Below are positions 1-10,536 of a stretch of 64,000 nt of DNA, one piece after another. A program made the position numbers and the translations under genes. The notes beneath the pieces are model-generated. The model saw only the letters and a program-made list of their open reading frames with translations, searched no databases and was not told the DNA's origin. The number at the start of each line of letters is the position of its first letter. Positions within the stretch are counted from its first letter, which is position 1. This DNA comes from Thauera sp. JM12B12 (GTDB taxonomy: Bacteria > Pseudomonadota > Gammaproteobacteria > Burkholderiales > Rhodocyclaceae): positions 1,488,001 to 1,552,000 of the forward strand of contig NZ_CP154859.1 of assembly GCF_039614725.1 (NCBI RefSeq), in the 5' to 3' direction.

Positions 1-74
1 CCGTCGGCGACCAGCTGCTGTGGGGCGCGGCCGAGCCGCTGCGCCGCATGCTGCGCATCCTGCTCGAGCGTTAA
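1..74 (+). CDS. asd: aspartate-semialdehyde dehydrogenase, C-terminal end only
   Basis: Only the last 23 codons are present, in the frame starting at position 3 and ending with TAA at 72-74. The peptide contains GDQLLWGAAEPLRRML, which I recognise as the C-terminal helix of Asd, the enzyme reducing aspartyl phosphate to aspartate semialdehyde for Lys, Met and Thr synthesis. An asd gene directly before fimV is the usual order in beta- and gammaproteobacteria, and an intrinsic terminator follows at once. The call rests on a short peptide plus context. Confidence 0.8.
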   Translation, partial: VGDQLLWGAAEPLRRMLRILLER

Positions 75-95
75 GTTTCGCCGGGCGCAGACGTT

Positions 96-119
96 AAAGG
101 GGGCAGCCGCCCCCTTTTT
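96..119 (+). terminator. intrinsic terminator after asd
   Basis: A stem of AAAGGGGGC (96-104) pairs with GCCCCCTTT (109-117) around a 4-nt loop and runs into a T-tract. It sits about 20 nt after the asd stop, separating asd from fimV. Confidence 0.85.
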
Positions 120-272
120 CGTTGGTCACGCCGGCGCGACGGGCGGTAATTCATCACGCTGGACGGGCTTGAATCAGGCTCGACTAATGCGACGAACGCC
201 GGGAAATGCTAGATTCCTAGGCCGAATCAGCTGTTTTTTTGGCTGCCAAGCACAGTTCCGGGGGAACGCGGT

Positions 273-1268
273 TTGAAAACCAACATGACAAAGTCGCTCA
301 GGGCCTCGTTGCTCGCTCTCTCCATCGCTGCGCTCCCGCTTACCGCGCAGGCAGCCGGCCTGGGGCAGATCAACGTGTATAGCGGGCTCGGGCAGCCGCT
401 GCGCGCCGAGATCCAGGTCAGCGCCACGGCGCAGGAACTGCAGTCGCTGAGCGCGCGCATCGCGTCGGCGGAGGCCTTCCGGCAGGCCAACCTGAGCTAT
501 GGCAGTGCGGCGAACTCGATTCGCGTCAGCGTCGATACCCGGGCGTCGCGACCGGTCATCCGGCTGACCAGCGAGCGTCCGATCAACGATCCCTTCGTCG
601 ACCTGCTCGTCGAGCTGAACTGGGCGACCGGTCGGCTGGTGCGCGAGTACACTTTCCTGCTCGATCCGGTCGATCTGGCCGCACCACGCCCGCTTGCCGC
701 CGCGGTGGATACGCCGGCCGCGGCGCCCGTGCCGAGGCCGGCGGCTCGTCCGGCGCCGCCCGCCCGCGCGGCAGCCGCGCCCCCGCGCCAGGTCCCCGAG
801 ACCTACACCGTTCGCCGTGGCGACACGATGCACCGTATCGCCAGCGCGAATTCCCACCCCGGGACGACCCTCGACCAGATGCTGGTCGCGCTGCTGCGCG
901 CGAATCCGCAGGCCTTCGATGGCGGCAACATCAACCGCCTGCGAGCGGGCGCGGTGCTCAGCGTGCCCGGCGCCGAGGCGGTGCGCGCAATCGACGCCGG
1001 CGAGGCGAGGCGCGAACTGCGCGCCCAGGCAGCCGATTTCGAGGCCTACCGGCGCGGACTCGCCGGCTCTGCCGCCAGCCGAGCTCCGGTCCCACCCGCG
1101 CAGGCCGAGCAGGAAAGCGCCGGGCGCATCGTGCCGAAGGTCGAGGAACCCGCACCCGCCGCCGAGACGGGCGACCAGGTGAAGGTTTCGCGCAGCGACG
1201 TCGGCGCGGAGGCCGGCGCCGACGCGCGTCTGCAGGCGCTGGAGGAGGAGCTCTCCACGCGGTCGTAA
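273..1268 (+). CDS. fimV: FimV, N-terminal part, cut short by an in-frame TAA
   Basis: FimV is a peptidoglycan-binding inner-membrane hub protein for type IV pili and polar organisation. This 331-residue part has a signal peptide ending near AQA, the conserved FimV N-terminal domain (GLGQINVYSGLGQPLRAEI and following, to about residue 140), a Pro/Ala linker and a LysM domain at about residues 176-232 (YTVRRGDTMHRIA). It ends in a coiled-coil start at TAA 1266-1268. The start is TTG 273 or, more likely, ATG 285, behind GGGGGAA at 259-265. The same frame continues open for another 2.2 kb with the rest of FimV. As written, the product would be a periplasmic fragment without the membrane anchor or cytoplasmic domain. 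Confidence 0.85.
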   Translation: MKTNMTKSLRASLLALSIAALPLTAQAAGLGQINVYSGLGQPLRAEIQVSATAQELQSLSARIASAEAFRQANLSYGSAANSIRVSVDTRASRPVIRLTSERPINDPFVDLLVELNWATGRLVREYTFLLDPVDLAAPRPLAAAVDTPAAAPVPRPAARPAPPARAAAAPPRQVPETYTVRRGDTMHRIASANSHPGTTLDQMLVALLRANPQAFDGGNINRLRAGAVLSVPGAEAVRAIDAGEARRELRAQAADFEAYRRGLAGSAASRAPVPPAQAEQESAGRIVPKVEEPAPAAETGDQVKVSRSDVGAEAGADARLQALEEELSTRS

Positions 1269-3461
1269 GCGCTCGAGGAGGCCAATGCCCGCCTTGCCCA
1301 GCTCGAGCGCAGCATCCGTGACTTGCAGCGCCTGCTCGAACTGCAGAGCGGAACCATGGGGCAGCTCCAGGCCGGCGCCGAGGCGGGCGCCCCCGCCGCG
1401 GTTGCCGCGGAGGCGTCCGCCGGCCCCAGCGACGGCGACGCGGCGCGCGAGCCTGCTCCGTCGGAGCCGGCCACGGCCTCGGTGACACCACAGCCCGCCG
1501 AGCCGGCCGCTTCGGCGCCAACGGCTGCACCTGCACAACCTTCTGCACCGTCAGCGACCCCTGCGCCCGCACCCACCGCCGCGGCCCGACCGGCGCCTGC
1601 ACCTGCCGCGCCGGCCGTCCAACCGACTTTCATCGATTCCCTGCTCGCCGATCCCGCGCTGCTCGCGGGCGGCGGCGGCATTCTGGCGCTGCTGCTCGCG
1701 TATGCCGGTCTCAAGGCACGCCAGCGCCGCAAGGAGGCCGAGATTCAGGCGGCCGATGCGGCGCTCGGTTCCGACACTGCGGCGGGCGACAGCCGCGGCG
1801 TGTTCGCCGGCACCGGTGGACAAAGCGTGGACACCGGTGCGACGAGCATCATGCACACCGATTTCAGCCAGTCCGGGCTGTCGTCGATCGACACCGACGA
1901 GGGTGTCGATCCGGTCGCCGAGGCGGATGTGTACATGGCCTATGGCCGCGATGCGCAAGCTGAGGAGATCCTGCTCGACGCGCTCAAGGCAGACCCCGGT
2001 CGCGCCGCGATCTACGTGAAGCTGCTGGAGATCTATGCCCAGCGACGCAGCACGCGGCAGTTCGAATCGACGGCCAGCGAGCTTTTTGCACGAACCGGCG
2101 GGCAAGGGCGCGACTGGGACAAGGCGGTCGCGCTCGGGCGCAAGCTCGATCCCGACAATCCGCTCTATGCCGGCGTGCAGGACGCACCGATGACCCAGCC
2201 GGGGACGACGAGCGCGCCACCCGCGGCCGGCGCCGGGCCGACGGCCGCGGCCGTGATGGCAGCCGGAGCGGCGGGAGCGGCCGGAGTGCTCGCCACCGCG
2301 CCTGCGGCGGCAGCGGCAGCGGAGCCCGCTGCGCAAGCGGCGCAGCCACCCGAGGCCGAGGACGTGAAGCATGAGCTGTCTGCGCTCGATTTCACCACCT
2401 CCGGTCCGGTCGAGCCGAGCCACTCGCAATTGCGGGACACCTGGACCCTGCCCGGGGATCTGAGCAAGCTCGGCGCAGATGGCGGTGACGCGACCACGGA
2501 GCTGGAAAGTTCCAAGGGGACGGCGCCGGAACAATTGGCCGAGGATCTGTCCCTTGACTCGGGCGTGATCGACTTCGAGCTCGACCTCGGTGACGAGACG
2601 CCGGCCGACGAATCGGCCGATGAGCCGGCCGCTGCGCCCGAGCATGCACTCGATCTCGACTTCGCGAGCGAAGCCGCGGCCGAGCCGGCTGCCGGTGACG
2701 ACAGTGGCCTCGTGTTCGATCTGGACATCGGCGAGCCTGAGACCGCACCGCAGGGGGCGGCCGCCACGCCCGCACCTGCCCCGGTCGCGGGCGCGCCGAT
2801 CGTGCCCGAGACCGATCTGGGTACCGCGACCGTCCTCGACGACATGGGGCAGACAGCCACCGGGCTGGATTTCGAGCTGCCCGATCTCGACATCGGTGGC
2901 GCTGCTGATCGCTTCGACCTCAACGCCACGGTCGTGAGCGCGTCCGCCGAGCCCTTCGGAGAAGAGCCTGCAGGCCTGGCCGAGGCGGGTGGGCAGGGGG
3001 GCGCGGCGGTGGGCGAGGCGCCTGCGGCACAGCCGGTCGTCGACCTCGAGAAGACCAGCTTCGACAGCAGCCTGCTCGACTTCGATTTCGAACTCGACGC
3101 GCCGGTGGTGCCGGATGCGGTTGCGCCCGCGACACCGGCGGGGCTCGACCTGACCTCGATCGACCTTGATCTCGAGAACTTCGACGACAAGCCTGCGGAC
3201 GAGGTCGCGGACGTGCCGTTCTCGGTCGCCGAGACGCAGTTCGATGGGCCTGCCGACGCTGACGTCGAAACGCCGGCTGCGGACGCCGAGGCTTCGGCGG
3301 GCGAAGACAACGAAGAGGCCGAGACGAAGCTCGAGCTGGCGCGCGCCTACGAGGAGATGGGCGACAAGGAAGGTGCGCTCGAGCTCCTCGAGGAGGTGGT
3401 GAGCGAGGGCTCGGCGAGACAGCAGGCCACTGCCCGGGATATGATCTCGCGCCTGGGCTGA
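1269..3461 (+). pseudogene. fimV: FimV, C-terminal part downstream of the premature stop
   Basis: This is the same frame as the upstream part, with no frameshift. It resumes with coiled-coil sequence (ALEEANARLAQLERSIRDLQ), then a Pro/Ala linker, a transmembrane helix at about nt 1660-1725 (GGGGILALLLAYAGL) followed by basic residues, a long acidic cytoplasmic region, and the C-terminal FimV helix-turn-helix repeat (LARAYEEMGDKEGALELLEEV) at about 3316-3458. The acidic region repeats short alternating acidic/hydrophobic motifs such as FELDLGDE, LDLDFASE and DFDFELDA. The only start codon near the break is TTG 1323, with no signal peptide, so independent translation looks unlikely. One base change (for example CAA to TAA) would explain the interruption. 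A sequencing error or a recent nonsense mutation are both possible. Confidence 0.75.
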
Positions 3462-3475
3462 ACGCCCCCGCTGCC

Positions 3476-3510
3476 AGGCCGCCTCGAGTCCAGGCTCGTG
3501 GCGGCCTTGT
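3476..3510 (+). terminator. probable terminator after fimV
   Basis: AGGCCGCC (3476-3483) pairs with GGCGGCCT (3500-3507), and CGAG/CTCG extends the stem inside it. A short T-rich tail (TTGTTCGTT) follows. The U-tract is imperfect. Confidence 0.55.
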
Positions 3511-3522
3511 TCGTTGACCGAA

Positions 3523-4131
3523 ATGCATTCCGGACTGATCCTCATCCTCTGGTTGGCGGCCGTGGCGTCGATCCAGCTGCTGCCGCCTGCCGTGCTCGCG
3601 GCCGGGGTGGCGGCGGGCCTGCTCGCGGCTGCTGCGTGGGCGCGCGTTCGCACCCTTCGGCTGTTGCGCCGGGTGCGCGTGCTGTTGATCGCGATCACCG
3701 TGTTGTTCGCATGGTTCACGCCTGGCGAAGCCCTGTTCCTCGATTGGCCCCGGCTCGGCCCGAGCCGCGAGGGCGCAATCCTCGCGGCCCTGCACGCGGC
3801 GCGTCTGGTCGCCGTGGTGTGTGCGGTCGGGCTGCTGCTCGAGTGCTTGCCGCTGCAGCGGCTCGTGGGCGGGCTGCATGCACTCAGTCGGCCGCTCGCG
3901 GTGATCGGGGTTTCGCCCGAGCGCCTGGCGCTGCGACTGCTGCTGGTGTTGCGCTACGTCGAGGCGACACCGCGCGCTGCGGGCAAGCCGAACTGGCGCG
4001 ACTGGCTTGCCGATGAGGGGGATTCGCCTGCGGACGAGGTGGTGCGGCTCCATCGTGAGCGGCTGGGAGTGCTCGATGGCCTGATCGGCCTGGGCGTGTT
4101 TGCCGTCCTGTTGTGGTGGAACCTGTCGTGA
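3523..4131 (+). CDS. CbiQ-like (ECF transporter T component-like) membrane protein
   Basis: This 202-residue protein has four to five hydrophobic segments: about residues 4-40, a pair around the conserved-looking WFTPGEALFLDWP stretch, one near residues 85-110, and a last one at the C-terminus. The cytoplasmic-loop-like sequence RPLAVIGVSPERLALRLLLVLRYVE resembles the coupling region of CbiQ/EcfT proteins, which link a substrate-binding subunit to ABC ATPases. No ATPase or S component is encoded nearby, so a transport role is not supported by context. ATG 3523 is preferred over the upstream in-frame TTG 3514. Its end overlaps the truA start (GTGA), suggesting translational coupling. Confidence 0.55.
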   Translation: MHSGLILILWLAAVASIQLLPPAVLAAGVAAGLLAAAAWARVRTLRLLRRVRVLLIAITVLFAWFTPGEALFLDWPRLGPSREGAILAALHAARLVAVVCAVGLLLECLPLQRLVGGLHALSRPLAVIGVSPERLALRLLLVLRYVEATPRAAGKPNWRDWLADEGDSPADEVVRLHRERLGVLDGLIGLGVFAVLLWWNLS

Positions 4132-4925
4132 AACGCATCGTGCTCGGACTCGAATACGCAGGCGATGCCTTCTGCGGCTGGCAGAGCCAGTCACATGGGC
4201 GCACCGTGCAGGATGTCCTCGAGCGCGCGCTGGCCCAGATCGCCGGGGAGCCCGTTCGCACGCACTGCGCCGGGCGCACCGACACCGGCGTGCACGCGAG
4301 CGCCCAGGTGGCGCATTTCGATACCCGTGCGCAGCGACCGTCCTCCGCCTGGGTACGCGGCGTCAATGCGCTGTTGCCGCCAGCCGTGGTGGTGCGCTGG
4401 TCGGCCGAGGTGGGCGAGGATTTCCACGCCCGCTTCCTTGCCTGCGAGCGACAGTACCGCTACATCCTGCACAACGCGCCGACGCGTCCGGCAATGCTCG
4501 CCGGACGGGTGGGCTGGTTCCACCTTCCGCTCGATACGGCGCGCATGGCGGAAGCGGCCGAGTGCCTCGTCGGGACGCACGACTTCTCCTCCTTCCGCGC
4601 CGCCGGCTGCCAGGCGAAGACGCCGGTGCGGCTGATGAAGGAGGCGCGCGTGGTGCGCCAGGGCGATTACGTACTCTTCGACTTTCGTGCCAACGGCTTC
4701 CTGCACCACATGATCCGCAATCTGGTCGGTGCCCTGGTCTACGTCGGCAAGGGGCGTCATCGGGTCGAGTGGATGCGCGAGTTGCTCGAGGCGCGCGACC
4801 GCACCCACGCGGCGCCGACCTTCGCGCCGGACGGGCTCTACCTGTGCGGCGTGGCCTACCCGCCGCGCTGGCCGCTGCCCAACGATGGGCGTATCATCGC
4901 GCTGCCCCAGCTACCCCTCGTCTGA
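4128..4925 (+). CDS. truA: tRNA pseudouridine(38-40) synthase TruA
   Basis: TruA isomerises uridines 38-40 in the tRNA anticodon stem-loop. The 265-residue product has the family's usual length. The catalytic aspartate lies in AGRTDTGVHA (Asp52), and C-terminal family sequences FRAAGCQAK and FLHHMIRNLVG are present. GTG 4128 overlaps the upstream stop as GTGA and begins MKRIVLGLEYAGDAFCGWQ, typical of TruA. An in-frame GTG at 4113 would add five residues and is less likely. trpF starts immediately after the TGA with no gap. Confidence 0.95.
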   Translation: MKRIVLGLEYAGDAFCGWQSQSHGRTVQDVLERALAQIAGEPVRTHCAGRTDTGVHASAQVAHFDTRAQRPSSAWVRGVNALLPPAVVVRWSAEVGEDFHARFLACERQYRYILHNAPTRPAMLAGRVGWFHLPLDTARMAEAAECLVGTHDFSSFRAAGCQAKTPVRLMKEARVVRQGDYVLFDFRANGFLHHMIRNLVGALVYVGKGRHRVEWMRELLEARDRTHAAPTFAPDGLYLCGVAYPPRWPLPNDGRIIALPQLPLV

Positions 4926-5535
4926 ATGTCCCGTACCCGAATCAAGATCTGCGGCCTCACGCGCCCGCAGGACGTGCGCGCGGCCGTCGAGTCCGGCGCC
5001 GATGCGATCGGCTTCGTGTTCTATCCGCCCAGCCCGCGGGCGGTCTCCGTCGACCAGGCCGCCGAACTCGCCGCCCTGTTGCCGCCCTTCGTGAGCTCCG
5101 TAGGCTTGTTCGTGAACGCGGCTTCGCCCGAAGTCGATGCGGTGTTGGCTCGTGTTCCGCTGCAACTTCTGCAGTTCCACGGTGACGAAAGCGAGTCTGA
5201 TTGTGCCCGCTACGGACGCCCCTGGATCAAGGCGGCACGGATGCGCCCCGGGGTCGATCTGCTAGAATTCGCGACTTTCCATCCGCGCGCCAGCGGCATC
5301 CTGGTCGATGCCTTCGTCGATGGCTATGGCGGCGGTGGGCAGACCTTCGACTGGTCGCTGATCCCGCAGGGTTTCGGCAGGCCGCTCGTGCTTTCCGGCG
5401 GGCTCGATGCAGACAACGTGACCGAGGCCGTGCGCCGCATCCGCCCCTGGGCGGTCGATGTATCGAGCGGCGTGGAAAGTGCCAAGGGGATCAAGGATGC
5501 GGCGAAGATCGCCGCCTTCATTGCCGGAGTTCGAC

Positions 5536-5549
<14 letters not shown>
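4926..5549 (+). CDS. trpF: phosphoribosylanthranilate isomerase
   Basis: TrpF converts N-(5'-phosphoribosyl)anthranilate to the ribulose form, the third step of tryptophan synthesis. The 207-residue TIM-barrel protein starts with [14 protein letters not shown], carrying the KICG motif with the general-base Cys. The phosphate-binding and catalytic Asp region appears as [10 protein letters not shown] and [18 protein letters not shown] directly follows the truA stop, and the gene overlaps the start of trpB by 14 nt. As in many proteobacteria, the proximal trp genes (trpE, G, D, C) lie elsewhere. Confidence 0.96.
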
Positions 5550-6747
<1,198 letters not shown>

Positions 6748-6754
6748 ACCTGAC

Positions 6755-6776
6755 GCGGGCCGCTGATGCGGCCCGC
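6755..6776 (+). other. trpB-trpA intergenic hairpin
   Basis: GCGGGCCGC (6755-6763) and GCGGCCCGC (6768-6776) form a perfect 9-bp GC stem with a TGAT loop. There is no T-tract, so it is more likely an mRNA-stabilising or processing structure than a terminator. Confidence 0.5.
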
Positions 6777-6790
6777 AGTGTGATCGAGAC

Positions 6791-7606
6791 ATGTCGCGAA
6801 TCCAGACCGTTTTCCAGCGCCTAGAGGCCGATGGCCGCAAGGCGCTGATCCCCTTCGTCACCGCCGGCTTTCCGGCGCCCGAGCTCACCCTGCCGTTGAT
6901 GAACGCGCTGGTCGACGGCGGCGCCGACATCATCGAGCTCGGCGTGCCGTTCTCCGACCCGATGGCCGACGGCCCCACCATTCAGCGCGCCTCCGAGCGT
7001 GCGCTCGCGCAGGGCATGAGCTTGCGCAAGGTGCTCGAGACCGTGCGCGCCTTTCGCGCCACCAACGCCGACACCCCGGTGGTGCTGATGGGCTACGCCA
7101 ACCCGATCGAGGCCATGGGCGCCGAGCGTTTCGTCTCCGCAGCCCATGAAGTGGGGGTCGATGGCGTGCTGGTGGTCGATTACCCGCCGGAGGAGTGCGT
7201 GAGCTTCGCCGCCACCGCCAAGGCGGGCGGGCTCGATCCGATCTTCCTGCTCGCGCCGACCTCGTCGGAGCAGCGCTTCGCCGACGTCGCCCGTGCGGGC
7301 AGCGGCTACATCTACTACGTGTCCCTCAAGGGCGTGACCGGCAGCGCCAAGCTCGACGTCGAGGACGTCGCCCGCCGCATCCCGCAGATTCGCGCCGCGG
7401 TCGGCATGCCGGTGGGCGTGGGCTTCGGCATCCGGGATGCCGAGAGCGCGCGCCGGGTCGGCGCGGTGGCCGATGCGGTGGTGATCGGCAGTCGCATCAT
7501 CGAGGAAATCGAACAGAACCCGGGCGCCGAAGTGGCGCGTGTGACCGCCTTCATGCGTGACATCCGCGTCGCGCTCGACGGTCTCGCAGCGGGCAAAGGA
7601 GTCTGA
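6791..7606 (+). CDS. trpA: tryptophan synthase alpha chain
   Basis: TrpA cleaves indole-3-glycerol phosphate to indole and glyceraldehyde-3-phosphate, passing indole through a tunnel to TrpB. The 271-residue TIM barrel keeps both catalytic residues at canonical positions: Glu49 and Asp60 in [14 protein letters not shown]. The phosphate-binding loop reads [12 protein letters not shown]. accD follows two nucleotides after the stop, so the trp genes and accD are probably co-transcribed. Confidence 0.97.
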   Translation: MSRIQTVFQRLEADGRKALIPFVTAGFPAPELTLPLMNALVDGGADIIELGVPFSDPMADGPTIQRASERALAQGMSLRKVLETVRAFRATNADTPVVLMGYANPIEAMGAERFVSAAHEVGVDGVLVVDYPPEECVSFAATAKAGGLDPIFLLAPTSSEQRFADVARAGSGYIYYVSLKGVTGSAKLDVEDVARRIPQIRAAVGMPVGVGFGIRDAESARRVGAVADAVVIGSRIIEEIEQNPGAEVARVTAFMRDIRVALDGLAAGKGV

Positions 7607-7608
7607 CC

Positions 7609-8487
7609 ATGAGCTGGTTGCAGAAGCTGCTTCCACCCAAGATCAAGCGCGGCGACACGCCGGCGCGCAGCAAGTCCATCCCCGAAGGCCTGTGGAGCAA
7701 GTGCGAGGGCTGCGAGTCCGTGCTCTATCGCTCGGATCTCGACGGCAACCTGAGCGTGTGCCCGAAGTGCGGTCATCACCACCGCGTGGGCGCGCGCCGC
7801 CGCCTCGACCTGCTCCTCGATGCCGAGGGGCGGGTGGAGATCGGCGCCGAGGTGACGCCGGTGGACGCACTCAAGTTCAAGGATTCGCGCAAGTATCCCG
7901 AGCGCCTTTCCGCAGCCACCGCCGACACCGGCGAGGCCGACGCGATGGTGGTGATGCGCGGCGCGATCAAGAGCGTCCCGGTGGTGGTCGCCTGCTTCGA
8001 GTTCGAGTTTCTCGGCGGCTCGATGGGGTCGGTCGTCGGCGAGCGCTTCGTGCGCGGCGCGAAGGCCGCCTTCGAGCAGCGCGTGCCCTTCATCTGCATC
8101 ACCGCCTCGGGCGGCGCCCGCATGCAGGAGGGGCTGCTGTCGCTGATGCAGATGGCCAAGACCACGGCCGCGATCACCCGTCTGGCCGAGCGTCGCCTGC
8201 CCTTCGTGACCGTGCTCACCGACCCCACCATGGGGGGCGTGTCGGCGAGCTTCGCCTTCATGGGTGACGTGGTCATTGCCGAGCCGAACGCGCTGATCGG
8301 CTTCGCCGGCCCGCGCGTGATCGAGCAGACCGTGCGCGAAAAACTCCCCGAGGGCTTCCAGCGCGCCGAGTTCCTGCTCGAGAAGGGTGCGATCGACCTC
8401 ATCGTCGATCGTCGCGAGATGCGCGACCAGCTCGCCACCGTGCTCGCGATGCTCAGCCGTCAGCCGGCGGACGTGGTTGCCGGCTGA
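7609..8487 (+). CDS. accD: acetyl-CoA carboxylase carboxyltransferase subunit beta
   Basis: AccD with AccA transfers the carboxyl group from biotin to acetyl-CoA, making malonyl-CoA for fatty-acid synthesis. The 292-residue protein carries the N-terminal zinc ribbon (two CxxC pairs, CEGC and CPKC, about residues 27-50) and the carboxyltransferase fold ([22 protein letters not shown]). It overlaps folC by one nucleotide (TGATG), indicating translational coupling. The accD-folC pairing is conserved across proteobacteria. Confidence 0.97.
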   Translation: MSWLQKLLPPKIKRGDTPARSKSIPEGLWSKCEGCESVLYRSDLDGNLSVCPKCGHHHRVGARRRLDLLLDAEGRVEIGAEVTPVDALKFKDSRKYPERLSAATADTGEADAMVVMRGAIKSVPVVVACFEFEFLGGSMGSVVGERFVRGAKAAFEQRVPFICITASGGARMQEGLLSLMQMAKTTAAITRLAERRLPFVTVLTDPTMGGVSASFAFMGDVVIAEPNALIGFAGPRVIEQTVREKLPEGFQRAEFLLEKGAIDLIVDRREMRDQLATVLAMLSRQPADVVAG

Positions 8488-9803
8488 TGGGCGGGGAAAC
8501 GACGCCGGCGCTGCCGGATAGCCTGGCCGGCTGGCTTTCCCTGCTCGAACAGCGCCATGGGCAGCGCATCGCGCTCGGGCTCGACCGCGTCGCGGCGGTT
8601 CGTGAGCGCATGGCGGTGGACTGCGACGCGGTGATCATCACCGTAGGCGGCACCAACGGGAAGGGTTCGTGCTGCGCGATGCTCGAGGCCATCCTGCTCG
8701 CAGCCGGCTATCGCGTCGGTTGCTACACGTCGCCGCATCTGTTGCAGTACAACGAGCGGGTCCGTATCGACGGCCGGGAGGCGAGCGACGCGCAGCTGGT
8801 CGCGGGCTTCGCGGCCGTCGAGGCCGCGCGCGGTGATGCTCCACTGACCTATTTCGAGCATGGCACGCTGGCCGCATGGCACGTGTTCGCCGCTGCGCGC
8901 CCGGACGTCATCGTCCTCGAGGTCGGCCTCGGGGGGCGGCTCGACGCGGTCAATGTGTTCGACGCCGATTGCGCGCTGGTGACGAGCGTGGCAATGGACC
9001 ACATGGAGTACCTCGGCGACACGCGCGAGGCGATCGGACGCGAGAAGGCAGGGATCTTCCGCGCCGGATGCCCGGCGGTGTGCGGCGACCCGCAGCCCCC
9101 GGCCAGCCTGGTCGAGCATGCGGCCGAGGTGGGCGCCGAGCTTTGGGTCAGCGGTCGCGATTTCGGCTTCGGCGGCGATCGCCAGCAGTGGGGCTACTGG
9201 CGCTACACCGAGCCGCCCTCGCAGGGCAGCCTGGTCAAGCGCGGCGGCCTGGCCTATCCGGCGCTGCGCGGGGCCAACCAGCTGCTCAACGCGTCCGCCG
9301 TCATCACCGTGCTCGAATGCCTGCGGTCGCGCATCCCGGTGTCGATGCAGCACGTTCGCCAGGGGCTGATGCTGGTCGAGGTGCCCGGTCGGTTCCAGGT
9401 GCTGCCGGGGCGGCCGAGCATCGTCCTCGATGTCGCCCACAATCCGCAGGCTGCCGGCGTGCTCGCCGACAACCTCGGCAACATGGGCTTCTATCCCGAG
9501 ACCTGGGCCGTCGTCGGCATGCTCAACGACAAGGACGCCGCCGGGGTGGCGGCGTTGATGGCGGGGCGGGTCGACCACTGGTTGCTGGCCGACCTGCCGG
9601 GGCCGCGCGGGCTCGCGGCGGCGGCGCTCGCGCCGGTGGTGCGGGCCGCGAGCGGGAAGGACGACGTCCGCTGCTTCGCCTCGCCCGTGGAGGCGTTTGT
9701 TGCGGCGCAAAAGGAAGCGACCGAGGGTGATAGAATCGTGGTTTTCGGATCCTTCCTGACGGTGGCAGATGTGCTTGCAGCGATCAAGGCTGCACGGCAC
9801 TGA
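8487..9803 (+). CDS. folC: bifunctional dihydrofolate synthase / folylpolyglutamate synthase
   Basis: FolC adds glutamate to dihydropteroate and then further glutamates to folates. The 438-residue protein has the Mur-ligase-like P-loop VGGTNGKGSCCAML near residue 52, the SPHLLQYNERVRI substrate loop, GLGGRLDAVN, and the C-terminal domain sequence VLDVAHNPQAA. Its start shares a base with the accD stop. It is followed closely by the SPOR-domain gene in the usual accD-folC-dedD-cvpA-purF order. Confidence 0.96.
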   Translation: MGGETTPALPDSLAGWLSLLEQRHGQRIALGLDRVAAVRERMAVDCDAVIITVGGTNGKGSCCAMLEAILLAAGYRVGCYTSPHLLQYNERVRIDGREASDAQLVAGFAAVEAARGDAPLTYFEHGTLAAWHVFAAARPDVIVLEVGLGGRLDAVNVFDADCALVTSVAMDHMEYLGDTREAIGREKAGIFRAGCPAVCGDPQPPASLVEHAAEVGAELWVSGRDFGFGGDRQQWGYWRYTEPPSQGSLVKRGGLAYPALRGANQLLNASAVITVLECLRSRIPVSMQHVRQGLMLVEVPGRFQVLPGRPSIVLDVAHNPQAAGVLADNLGNMGFYPETWAVVGMLNDKDAAGVAALMAGRVDHWLLADLPGPRGLAAAALAPVVRAASGKDDVRCFASPVEAFVAAQKEATEGDRIVVFGSFLTVADVLAAIKAARH

Positions 9804-9815
9804 CGAGGTTCGGCG

Positions 9816-10526
9816 GTGAGCGACGCAGACAACCTGGAAATCAAGAAGCGGGCGCGACGCCGGCTGGTCGGCGCGATCGCGCTGGCGCTGCTGGCGGCCG
9901 TCGTGTTGCCGACGATCATGGATCAGGAACCGCACCCGGCCGTCCAGGACATCCAGATCACGATTCCCGATCGGGACGCGGCCGCCGCCCTGCGTCGCAG
10001 CCCGGGCGCGAGCGAGGCTCAGCCCGCCGTGGGCGCAGTGCCGGTCCCCGAGGACGACCAACTCGCGGCCAGCGACAAGGGTGGCGCGCCGGCAAGCGAT
10101 GCGCCCGCCGCACGCGTCCCCGAGACACCGGCCGCTGCCGGGGCCCCGAGCCCGGCGCCAGTGCCGACCACCGCGCCCTCGGCGGCGCGCAGCGAGGCGT
10201 CCGCTCCGGCTGCGCGCCCGGCCCCCGAGTCGCGTCCGGCTGCACCCTCGGCCGAGGAGGAGGCACGCGTGCGGGCCATCCTCAGCGGCCAGCCGGTGCC
10301 GCCGCGTGGCGAGGCATTCGTGTTGCAGGTGGGCGCGTTCAGCGACGCGGCAAAGGCTGCGCGCCTGGTCGACGAGCTGAAGGCGAAGGGTTTCCCGGCC
10401 TACACGGAGCGCGCCGGCAACGTGACCCGCGTGCGCGTGGGGCCCATCTCCGGCCGGGCGGCCGCCGATTCCACCGCCTCGCGGCTGAAGGCTGCAGGCC
10501 ATCAGGCCGTGCTGCAGGCGCGCTGA
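9816..10526 (+). CDS. dedD: SPOR-domain cell-division protein, DedD type
   Basis: This 236-residue bitopic protein has a short basic N-terminus, one transmembrane helix at about residues 17-36 (LVGAIALALLAAVVLPTIM), a long Pro/Ala linker and a C-terminal SPOR domain (about residues 165-235: FVLQVGAFSDAAKAARLVDEL). SPOR domains bind denuded septal peptidoglycan and target proteins to division sites. The start is GTG 9816 with GAGG about 8 nt upstream. Position between folC and cvpA matches DedD in other proteobacteria. The symbol is assigned from domain plus synteny. Confidence 0.85.
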   Translation: MSDADNLEIKKRARRRLVGAIALALLAAVVLPTIMDQEPHPAVQDIQITIPDRDAAAALRRSPGASEAQPAVGAVPVPEDDQLAASDKGGAPASDAPAARVPETPAAAGAPSPAPVPTTAPSAARSEASAPAARPAPESRPAAPSAEEEARVRAILSGQPVPPRGEAFVLQVGAFSDAAKAARLVDELKAKGFPAYTERAGNVTRVRVGPISGRAAADSTASRLKAAGHQAVLQAR

Positions 10527-10536
10527 TGGACGCACG

